A DNA stretch of 12,176 nucleotides. It comes from Deltaproteobacteria bacterium (GTDB lineage Bacteria; Desulfobacterota; Syntrophia; Syntrophales; UBA2210). A program made the translations under genes and the position numbers. Shown piece after piece: positions 1 through 5,948 of this stretch; positions within the stretch are counted from its first letter, which is position 1; the number at the start of each line of letters is the position of its first letter. The notes beneath the pieces are model-generated. The model made no database searches. It was not told where the DNA came from and saw only the letters and a list, made by a program, of their open reading frames with translations. The stretch is from contig JAUVXT010000051.1 of assembly GCA_030603465.1 (NCBI GenBank), positions 1 to 12,176 on the forward strand, written 5' to 3'.

Positions 1-521
1 AAAGTCCCCAGTTTTTTCCCGTGATAGCTTCCTCCGCAACTCTGGGCGTTGTCTTCAAGAACTTGGAGGTTGTGTCTCTTTGCCACCTTAACGATTTCTT
101 CTATCCTTGCTGGCGCTCCGCACATATGTACAGGAATAACCGCCTTTGTTTGGGGTGTTATCCTCTCTTCGATCATTTCCGGGTCAAGCCCCATTGATTC
201 GTCTATATCGGCCATGACGGGTATGGCGCCGACTTCCAGAATGGCCTCGTAGGTTGCCACAAAGGTAAAAGAGGGCACGATCACTTCGTCACCCGGTCCA
301 ACATCCATGGCATCGAGCGCAACTTTAAGCGCCGTTGATCCCGATGAAACGGCCAGGGCGTATCCGGCTCCGCAGTAGCGGGCAAATTCTTCTTCAAACT
401 GCCGTACCTTGAAGACGTCCTTTCTCCGTTCGTCAAATCCATATCTCATTAAAACGCCCGTTTCCATGACGTCCATGACCTCTTTCATTTCCTCTTTTCC
501 TATAACTTCGTTTCCCGGCAT
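1..521 (-). CDS. kdnA: DegT/DnrJ/EryC1-family PLP aminotransferase, KdnA-like (8-amino-Kdo transaminase), N-terminal part
   Basis: The first 173 codons are present and the rest runs off the left edge. The fold-type I aminotransferase pattern is clear: SSGSTALK (59-66) for cofactor phosphate binding, GDEVIVPSFTFVAT (77-90), VHMCG (131-135) and LEDNAQ (155-160), whose Asp157 should pair with the PLP pyridine nitrogen. The Schiff-base lysine lies beyond the window. The opening MPGxE..G.EE..EV.DVME.G...RY.FD matches, from memory, Shewanella KdnA, which transfers an amino group to 8-oxo-Kdo to give 8-amino-3,8-dideoxy-Kdo for lipopolysaccharide. An iron alcohol dehydrogenase directly upstream fits the partner KdnB. 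The ATG at 521 is supported by the KdnA-like MPG start and by a purine-rich GGAGAAGGA at 524-532. The family call is firm. The KdnA assignment is inference from similarity and context, and another sugar aminotransferase remains possible. Confidence 0.78.
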   Translation of the reverse strand, partial: MPGNEVIGKEEMKEVMDVMETGVLMRYGFDERRKDVFKVRQFEEEFARYCGAGYALAVSSGSTALKVALDAMDVGPGDEVIVPSFTFVATYEAILEVGAIPVMADIDESMGLDPEMIEERITPQTKAVIPVHMCGAPARIEEIVKVAKRHNLQVLEDNAQSCGGSYHGKKLGT

Positions 522-548
522 TTTCCTTCTCCCGTTATAATGTTTGTT

Positions 549-573
549 TCTTCTCCAATTTATTTGGAGAAGA
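549..573 (-). repeat. Perfect 10-bp hairpin in the leader of the KdnA-like gene
   Basis: The arms TCTTCTCCAA (549-558) and TTGGAGAAGA (564-573) pair perfectly around a 5-base loop, 28 bases upstream of the start codon of the aminotransferase gene. On the transcribed strand the stem is followed by AAACAAAC and not by a U-tract, so it does not look like an intrinsic terminator. It could be an mRNA leader structure or part of the surrounding repeat-rich spacer. Confidence 0.55.
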
Positions 574-610
574 GGAACCAATAATTTTTCTCTACATTCT
601 GTTTTTTTAA

Positions 611-726
611 CCGTGAACCGGGCAATGTAACCCGTGAACTGTCGCGTAATCCTTTATCATTTTCCTTGATCCCTTGAACTGAACAGCGAGCGCAATCCCC
701 GTTGCTTGCGGCGGGGTTAGCGAGCG
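611..726. repeat. Intergenic repeat cluster (CCGTGAAC copies and GC-rich imperfect palindrome)
   Basis: This stretch is part of the 286-base gap between the dehydrogenase and aminotransferase genes and holds no convincing gene. Short direct repeats occur: CCGTGAAC at 611-618 and 632-639, with the variant CCTTGAAC at 672-679. AGCGAGCG then occurs twice, at 685-692 and 719-726, flanking the inverted CCCCG (697-701) and CGGGG (712-716). I associate such GTGAACC-type and GCGAGCG/CCCCG palindromes with repetitive extragenic elements in deltaproteobacterial genomes. That is recollection and has not been searched. A 76-residue ORF across it (560-790, minus) has no protein-like features. Confidence 0.5.
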
Positions 727-757
727 AATAAAAATAAACAAATTCCCTAACAGTCGG

Positions 758-786
758 AGATTCCCCGTAACTTGTTGCGGGGATCT
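758..786. repeat. GC-rich hairpin just downstream of the dehydrogenase stop codon
   Basis: AGATTCCCCG (758-767) and CGGGGATCT (778-786) pair with one bulged base around a 10-base loop, starting 21 bases after the dehydrogenase stop. No U-run follows the stem on the minus strand, since the next bases are CCGACTG, so it is not a canonical intrinsic terminator. It may shield the 3' end of the mRNA or be a repeat element related to the CCCCG/CGGGG palindrome at 697-716. Confidence 0.5.
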
Positions 787-807
787 TCAATCCTTGTACC
801 CTTTTGT

Positions 808-1965
808 TTAATACGCATCTTCGTATATTGCTACCGCATCGTCAATGGTAACTGTGCGGGGGTTGTTTTCGAGCGGCCTGGCAACCATCATAGCAGCTTT
901 GGCGAGTTCGCGAAAGACCTTCCTGGGAATACCCAGTTTCTCCAGGCCGGTGTCTATGCCGCAGTCACTGATAAGCTCCTCCACGGCATCCACCGACATC
1001 TTTGCCGCATCCTGCGGGGGTTTACCGTCAATGGTTTTTCCCATAGTTTCCGCAATTCGGGAAAACTTTTCCACTGCCCCTGAGACATTGAAACGCATGG
1101 TGGGGGCAAGCAGTACCGTATTGGCGATACCGTGGGAGATGCCGTATTGGCCGCCCAGCGGGTATGAGAGTGAATGCACGGCAGTTACGCCTGCATTTGC
1201 AAGACCAAGGCCGGCATACATGCTGCCCAGGAGCATATTTGACCGTGCCTCCACGTTTTCCCCCTCACTTACACAGGTCCTGAGATTTTCCGAGATAAGT
1301 CTGATTGCCCCCATTGAAACCATTTCACTCATGGGACTGGAAGTAATCGACGTGTAGGACTCTATGGCATGACAGAGGGCGTCCAGACCAGTGGCCGCCG
1401 TTACCGCCGGTGGAACGCTCAAGGTCAGTTCGGGGTCCAGGAGGGCGATATCGGGGTACATGTAGATGCTGTTGATGCCCTCTTTCTTGTGCAGCTCTTT
1501 TCTCACGAAGACCGCCGTAAATGTGACCTCACTTCCCGTTCCTGCCGTTGTCGGGACCATGATGGTGGGGAGGCCGGGTGCGGGCACCTTGTTCAAACCG
1601 AGGTAATCTTCCGCTTTCCCGCCATTTTTGGCAATCACCGCCGCCGCTTTTGCCGTATCCATGGTACTTCCGCCGCCGATACCTATGACAAGGTCGCACC
1701 GTTCTTCTCTGGCAAGGGTGGCGCCCTCATCGGCCAGTCTAAGCTCCGGCTCACCTGTGACTTTGTCATAGATAGTGCATCTGTTTCCGTTGTGGTTACA
1801 CAGTTTTGATATCCTTCCTCGAAACTTTTCCGATGAAAGATTGCCATCCAGGAAAAAGAGCGGACGCTTCGCCCTCAATTCATTTATATAATCGGGAAGC
1901 TGTTCCATTGAACCGCTTCCGAAAACTATCTTTTTTGCTCCTGTAAAGGTGAATATATTTTTCAT
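808..1965 (-). CDS. Iron-containing alcohol dehydrogenase, candidate Kdo 8-oxidase (KdnB-type)
   Basis: This 385-residue protein has the usual length for group III iron-dependent alcohol dehydrogenases. The N-terminal NAD(P)-binding half carries GIGGGSTMDTAKA (95-107) and PTTAGTGSE (138-146). The C-terminal helical half supplies the expected metal ligands Asp195 and His199 (DALCHA), His264 (AVHSLSYPLGG) and His278 (ISHG). Position 268, a histidine in E. coli FucO, is tyrosine here, as in many members of the family. The start at 1965 has an excellent AAGGAG (1971-1976) five bases upstream, abutting the TAA of the preceding HypE-like gene, so the two are probably translationally coupled. The next gene is KdnA-like, and in Shewanella KdnB is an iron-type dehydrogenase that oxidises the C8 hydroxyl of Kdo. 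I therefore infer the same step here. The family is certain but the substrate is not: sequence alone does not exclude another alcohol or aldehyde. Confidence 0.93.
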   Translation of the reverse strand: MKNIFTFTGAKKIVFGSGSMEQLPDYINELRAKRPLFFLDGNLSSEKFRGRISKLCNHNGNRCTIYDKVTGEPELRLADEGATLAREERCDLVIGIGGGSTMDTAKAAAVIAKNGGKAEDYLGLNKVPAPGLPTIMVPTTAGTGSEVTFTAVFVRKELHKKEGINSIYMYPDIALLDPELTLSVPPAVTAATGLDALCHAIESYTSITSSPMSEMVSMGAIRLISENLRTCVSEGENVEARSNMLLGSMYAGLGLANAGVTAVHSLSYPLGGQYGISHGIANTVLLAPTMRFNVSGAVEKFSRIAETMGKTIDGKPPQDAAKMSVDAVEELISDCGIDTGLEKLGIPRKVFRELAKAAMMVARPLENNPRTVTIDDAVAIYEDAY

Positions 1966-1970
1966 ATTGG

Positions 1971-1976
1971 CTCCTT
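1971..1976 (-). promoter_or_regulatory. Strong ribosome binding site coupling the HypE-like gene to the dehydrogenase gene
   Basis: On the minus strand the HypE-like TAA is followed immediately by AAGGAG, then CCAAT and the ATG of the dehydrogenase. The perfect Shine-Dalgarno core and five-base spacer fix the start at 1965. They also imply that ribosomes ending on the upstream gene can reinitiate. Confidence 0.75.
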
Positions 1977-2984
1977 TTAACCAAGAATCTTGGACAATTC
2001 ATCCTGATGATATACCGGTAACGGCAACACACTTTCCCCCTTGATAAGCTTCCTGCCCTTTCCCCGGCTTACCATTACACCGATTCTGGCAGCCGGGATG
2101 CCTTCGCCGGACAACTTTTCTATTACCTTTTCCGAGACAGTGGGTGAAACGGAAATGAGAAGCGAACCGGATGCGAAAGTGCCCAGGGGGTCAACACTAT
2201 AGAAGTCACAGAGAGCGATAGTTTCCTCCCTGATAGGGATGGCGTCATGAAATACCTCCACCCCCAGGTTGCTTGCCTGCGCCATTTCAAAAATACCCGT
2301 TGCTATGCCCCCCTCTGTGGGATCATGGAGGGCATGGACATCATTTAACCCTGTCAGTAAAGCAGCATCCTTTACCACGCTTATCCCCGGGTTATAAAGA
2401 AAATTTTTGGACCTTTCGATAAAATCATCGGGAAACTTTCCCTTAAGTTCCTCTTCCTTTTCTCTGGCGATAAGTGATGTTGCCTCTATGGCCGCCGACT
2501 TTGTTATGATCAGGTCATCTCCCTCCTGCGCCGCCGAGGTGGGTTTCAGGTCTGTTTTCTTCGCTTCCCCGAGCATCTGTCCGATGACGACGGGATTAGT
2601 GACAGCGGTTGTAACTTCGGTATGACCGCCGCAATAGGTGATTCCCAGTTTATCGCAGCAATCGGATATCTGCGAAAATATCAATTCCAGATTCCTTTCG
2701 GAACTCCCTTCGGGTAAGAGAACCGTTGCGAGAAACCAGAGAGGGGTGCCACCCATAGACGCAATATCATTGGCGTTGATGATCACCACATAATAGCCGA
2801 TCTCATCGGTAGCGCCGGTTATAGGGTCTGTCTTCGCTATAAGGTAGCGGTCCTTCATTGCGATCACCGCGGCATCCTCGCCTATCCCGGACCCAACTAC
2901 GACGCGGTTGTTTTGACGCGTATATTTTTCCAGCAATTTCGCAAGAGTTTCCATGTGAATCTTGCCGATTTCCATCTTTGACAT
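1977..2984 (-). CDS. AIR-synthase-related protein, HypE/PurM-like ATP-binding family
   Basis: This is a 335-residue protein from the ATG at 2984. PurM-superfamily motifs appear in order: VVVGSGIGEDAAVI (28-41), a glycine-rich and acidic nucleotide/metal site; KTDPITG (51-57); NANDIASMGG (70-79); CGGHTEV (118-124); HDPTEGGIATGIFEMA (220-235); and PLGTFASGSLLI (266-277). HypE, which uses ATP to dehydrate a carbamoyl group to cyanide for NiFe-hydrogenase, ends in a conserved Pro-Arg-Ile-Cys. This protein ends in SKILG with no terminal cysteine and no hyp genes nearby, so it is probably a HypE-like paralogue with another ATP-dependent role. An in-frame TTG at 3038 would add 18 residues, but related proteins as I recall them begin near MEIGKI. 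I therefore prefer 2984, which has a weak GGCGGT upstream; the ATG at 2975 is also possible. The dehydrogenase gene follows after 11 bases. Confidence 0.85.
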   Translation of the reverse strand: MSKMEIGKIHMETLAKLLEKYTRQNNRVVVGSGIGEDAAVIAMKDRYLIAKTDPITGATDEIGYYVVIINANDIASMGGTPLWFLATVLLPEGSSERNLELIFSQISDCCDKLGITYCGGHTEVTTAVTNPVVIGQMLGEAKKTDLKPTSAAQEGDDLIITKSAAIEATSLIAREKEEELKGKFPDDFIERSKNFLYNPGISVVKDAALLTGLNDVHALHDPTEGGIATGIFEMAQASNLGVEVFHDAIPIREETIALCDFYSVDPLGTFASGSLLISVSPTVSEKVIEKLSGEGIPAARIGVMVSRGKGRKLIKGESVLPLPVYHQDELSKILG

Positions 2985-2985
2985 T

Positions 2986-3111
2986 TTATTTACCGCCAGT
3001 TTTCCATGATGTCCGTATATAATAGAGCAGCCCGGCAACGACTATGGAGGGAGTGGAACCTCCTGCCGAGTATTTCATGATGACAATAAACTCGTACATC
3101 GCAAAGCCCAT
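2986..3111 (-). CDS. Possible small hydrophobic protein (41 residues), doubtful
   Basis: An ORF from the ATG at 3111 to the TAA at 2986-2988 encodes 41 residues. It has a hydrophobic start (GFAMYEFIVIM), a Gly/Ser/Pro turn, a second hydrophobic stretch (PSIVVAGLLYYI) and a basic tail (RTSWKTGGK). The stop lies one base before the ATG of the HypE-like gene, an arrangement suited to translational coupling. No good ribosome binding site precedes 3111; internal ATGs at 3099 and 3078 are alternatives. I recognise no family. It could be a real one- or two-segment membrane peptide, the decayed C-terminus of a membrane protein, or chance. The composition and the stop/start junction are the only support. 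Confidence 0.3.
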   Translation of the reverse strand: MGFAMYEFIVIMKYSAGGSTPSIVVAGLLYYIRTSWKTGGK

Positions 3112-3136
3112 CGCCCATGAAATGACAAGCTAAGGA

Positions 3137-3159
3137 GACTTTTTACGACACTGTCAAAG
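3137..3159. repeat. Possible terminus of a dispersed repeat (GACTTTTTACGA type)
   Basis: The plus strand here contains GACTTTTTACGACACTGTC, which on the minus strand reads GTGTCGTAAAAAGTC. I recall this GTCGTAAAAAGTC end from short dispersed inverted-repeat elements between genes in deltaproteobacteria. Only one end is visible and no matching opposite end lies in the window, so this is at most a remnant. A short inverted pair, ATTTCATG (3072-3079) and CATGAAAT (3116-3123), lies beside it. Confidence 0.35.
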
Positions 3160-3172
3160 TAGTAGCAAGATA

Positions 3173-5851
3173 TTATTCATAGAAACACATTATCTTCTGA
3201 TGCACGATATCTGCTACTATCTTCAGGTCCTTTCCTTCGACATCACATACCTTTATCACTGCGCCATATTTACTGCCGTCAGGGATAATATCTTCCAGCA
3301 GATTCGGCGCTTTTTCCAACCATCCGGTGTTAAAATAAACGCCTTTATTTTCAGGGAAAATAGCGACATAAAATATTTCTGTCTCCACGAGATCCTGGAA
3401 GAAGTGTGTGCCGTATGAGAGTTCCGGCATCAGATTGCCCTCTGTGTGGGCAATTTCCCCGAGCACAGTAATATTGTTGATCTCTGAAAAATTGACCGGC
3501 ACTCCCAGGGCGGGTGTGGTGGACCCCCATCTCCCCGGCCCCAGCAGCATAACGGGGAGTTTCTCCCTGTTGGTGATGAGGCGGTTCAACCTCCCCACCA
3601 GGCGGGCGATATCATATTTCTCCGAAATGGTCAGTTTTATGTATTCTTCAGGTTTTACATAGATAATCCGGCCTATGGACCGGGAAATACTTCCGCCGAA
3701 GAAGTTTCCTTCCGATTCGAAAAGCATCCTCTGCCTTTCAACCTTTTCGGGAAGTTCCGCTCTCTTTTCCAGGCCGATTGTCTGGAGGGGCCTGCATTGT
3801 ACCAGATTGATCTTGAATTCGTTGTCATCTGTAAAATTGACTGTAAATTCGATATCGACGGGATATTCGTATATGGTCTCCAGTTTTTTCAGCATTTTCC
3901 CCATCGTGTTCGCAAAAGGGGTATTGGAAAGGAAGTTGTCGAAGGTAATTACCCATGCCTCCTGATTTTTTATCCCCAGTTTCCGCAGATGCCTGTTTGT
4001 CTCGTGATCCCTGACCCCGATTCTGTCCATGTCGATATCGAGCCCTTCACCCATGAGATCAAGTAAGGAGGCGGTCTTTAAAGTATTATCTTCCAGATCG
4101 AGCACATCGACATCATGCTGTGAATATTTTCTCGTATCCTCCATGCCCGCGTGGGGTCTTAGAAGGGGCGCATCCAGTGCGGCTATCCTCGGATAATCTC
4201 CCTCCACCCTGTTTACCGCCCTTGTCCCCAGGCCGAATACCAATCGGAGCATACCCGCTTTCGGATTCATCTCCTTCTTCCAGACGAAGGTGTTGTAGGA
4301 TGTTCCGACTCCGGCCAGGTCGGGAAAGTAGTAATGACTGTGGTATGAACCGGAGGTGCGTTGAATCAGGAGCGCCATCTGTTCGTCGACATCTTCCATC
4401 TCCCTCTGCAGACGGTAGGAGAGTGCATTTTCATTCATAGTGCTGGCATATATTGTGCGTACCGCTTCTTCAAACCGGTCGTACCGTTCCTCCGGACTGC
4501 CCTGATTTACACAAAAGACGCTCTCATACTTTCCCGCAAAGGCGTTACCAAAGGAATCTTCCAGAAGGCTGCTGGAGCGGACAATAATGGGAGACTGACC
4601 GAAATATTCCAGCGTCCTCATGAACTGCTCTTTGATTTCATCGGGAAAGGTTCCATGCAGCATCTTCTCTTTCAGTATGCCTGCTGCTTTAAAGTATCCC
4701 TCTTTCGTCTTTTGCTGCATCCTGAGTCGCCACCATCCGTTCTGTACCAGGTAGGTATAGAAGACGTCCGATCCGACATAAAAAGAATCATGAGGCTCCA
4801 GATACTTATCCCATGTGATTCTTTTATCCAGTTCCAGGATCTTTCGGGCAAGGAGCATCCCCAGCGTCTTTCCACCGATAAAGCCGGTGCCGAGCAGCCT
4901 TTTTCGTATTTCGAGCAGATCTTCGAGAGAAAAATTTTCCCTCACCAGGATCGACATCCTCGGGGCCCTGGTGATCATTATTCTGCATATCCTGGCGATC
5001 ATTTCCTCTTGTTTCGACGTTTCCCAGGGTTTTCCCAGCAGCTCTTCCGCTTCCAGAAAGAGTCGATCCCAGTAGTCGAGCCGCCTTTCGGTGCGTTCCG
5101 CTTTTCTATGGGAAATGCTGGAGTACAAACTGGCTGCGTCGACACTGTCTATAAGGGGGATACAATTTTCACCCTCTTTTTTGTGAGGGAGAAACATTGT
5201 CGGTGAATATCTTTTCCACAGTTTGATGGGATGGACATATATATTGCCATCGACATTGTAAACATCTATGAGTACCTGGGTTGTATCCCTGATGCGTGCC
5301 ACTGTCTGGAAGGAGTGCCTCTCCCGTATTATTGCAAAGTGTGCCAACGTGTCTAATTCAAAAAGGTAGGGACATGTGATTGTAAAAAAGTTTCCGATCA
5401 TGAGATCGGTCGCCCACGATGAAAGAAGGTTTGAAAGACTGTCAAATATGTAATAGACGTGCGTCCCCTCTTTTGTGATTATATTGTGGACTTCCGTTGA
5501 AAAGGATTCAAATCCGCTTGTCGGATCCAGGGAATATGTGGTGATATTATTATGGGGTTTTATGATCGGTTCGTGATCACCCAAGAACTGCATATAGACA
5601 ACCCGCTTCTTTTCTTTCAGAGCCCTTTTGACAAAAAGTTGAACAAAATATCCGTAATCTTCGAGGCTATCAACCTGCCACACCACGTTATCTCCGATTT
5701 GCAGACTCCCGATGACTTTGTCGAGAGAGTTGAGACCGGTGCTTACGGAGCGTGAACCCACCTGGCGTTCCTTTTTCAGACCCTCTTTTTCCTCTGACTG
5801 GCCGGCTTTCCTGAGGGAAGTCAATTCCTTTGTTTTTCTGTTTTTTGTCAT
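3173..5851 (-). CDS. PEP/pyruvate-binding (PPDK_N ATP-grasp) domain protein with degenerate RecA/KaiC-like N-terminal domain
   Basis: This is an 892-residue, three-part protein. After a charged, Lys-rich N-terminus (1-33), residues 34-215 look like a KaiC/RecA fold: VSTGLNSLDKVIG (36-48) matches the usual entry motif, and YIFDSLS (134-140) sits at the Walker B position. The P-loop, however, is replaced by WQVDSLEDYGYF (58-69), with no GKT/S. Residues about 320-690 form the ATP-grasp domain of PEP synthase and pyruvate phosphate dikinase: FIGGKTLGM (324-332), IIVRSSSLLEDSFGNAFAGK (422-441), VDIEF (665-669) and QCRPLQ (685-690). The swivelling phosphohistidine domain and the PEP/pyruvate TIM barrel are absent. 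The C-terminal part (about 700-892) has LLGPGRWGS (769-777), LGVPV (782-786) and SYGTHFFQDLVE (812-823). The start at 5851 has a GGGTGGG-type site upstream. It probably binds ATP and takes part in phosphotransfer or signalling; a real PEP synthase is unlikely. It stands alone, 97 bases after carB. Confidence 0.88.
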   Translation of the reverse strand: MTKNRKTKELTSLRKAGQSEEKEGLKKERQVGSRSVSTGLNSLDKVIGSLQIGDNVVWQVDSLEDYGYFVQLFVKRALKEKKRVVYMQFLGDHEPIIKPHNNITTYSLDPTSGFESFSTEVHNIITKEGTHVYYIFDSLSNLLSSWATDLMIGNFFTITCPYLFELDTLAHFAIIRERHSFQTVARIRDTTQVLIDVYNVDGNIYVHPIKLWKRYSPTMFLPHKKEGENCIPLIDSVDAASLYSSISHRKAERTERRLDYWDRLFLEAEELLGKPWETSKQEEMIARICRIMITRAPRMSILVRENFSLEDLLEIRKRLLGTGFIGGKTLGMLLARKILELDKRITWDKYLEPHDSFYVGSDVFYTYLVQNGWWRLRMQQKTKEGYFKAAGILKEKMLHGTFPDEIKEQFMRTLEYFGQSPIIVRSSSLLEDSFGNAFAGKYESVFCVNQGSPEERYDRFEEAVRTIYASTMNENALSYRLQREMEDVDEQMALLIQRTSGSYHSHYYFPDLAGVGTSYNTFVWKKEMNPKAGMLRLVFGLGTRAVNRVEGDYPRIAALDAPLLRPHAGMEDTRKYSQHDVDVLDLEDNTLKTASLLDLMGEGLDIDMDRIGVRDHETNRHLRKLGIKNQEAWVITFDNFLSNTPFANTMGKMLKKLETIYEYPVDIEFTVNFTDDNEFKINLVQCRPLQTIGLEKRAELPEKVERQRMLFESEGNFFGGSISRSIGRIIYVKPEEYIKLTISEKYDIARLVGRLNRLITNREKLPVMLLGPGRWGSTTPALGVPVNFSEINNITVLGEIAHTEGNLMPELSYGTHFFQDLVETEIFYVAIFPENKGVYFNTGWLEKAPNLLEDIIPDGSKYGAVIKVCDVEGKDLKIVADIVHQKIMCFYE

Positions 5852-5909
5852 GCGCGCCCACCCTTCATCTCATGATCGAATAATCGGATTTAATGCACTA
5901 TATCAGGCG

Positions 5910-5927
5910 GACAGGGATCAGCCTGTC
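5910..5927. repeat. Short perfect hairpin between carB and the ATP-grasp fusion gene
   Basis: GACAGG (5910-5915) and CCTGTC (5922-5927) form a six-base stem with a six-base loop, 22 bases past the carB stop codon. No U-tract follows on the minus strand, so it is at best a weak or factor-dependent 3' structure. The rest of the 97-base gap shows no clear promoter. Confidence 0.35.
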
Positions 5928-5948
5928 GGTGTTTCAGAAGACAGATGA

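Noticed and set aside
758..786. Intrinsic terminator after the dehydrogenase gene
   Set aside because: The stem is good but no U-run follows on the minus strand, so it is listed only as a hairpin or repeat.
560..790. 76-residue open frame on the minus strand in the dehydrogenase-aminotransferase gap
   Set aside because: It runs through several hairpins and direct repeats, has no protein-like motifs and its coding sense follows the repeat units. Repeat DNA explains it better.
2985..3038. N-terminal extension of the HypE-like protein from a TTG at 3038
   Set aside because: Relatives as I recall them start near MEIGKI, the extension overlaps another possible ORF, and TTG is a poor start compared with the ATG at 2984.
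4361..5206. 281-residue open frame on the plus strand
   Set aside because: It lies antisense inside the ATP-grasp fusion gene, which has clear domain motifs throughout. The plus-strand translation has no recognisable domain, start signal or neighbours.
5890..5930. Promoter for the ATP-grasp fusion gene (TATAGT on the minus strand)
   Set aside because: A -10-like TATAGT exists at 5897-5902, but no -35 element lies at suitable spacing; the closest, CCGACA, is about 21 bases away.
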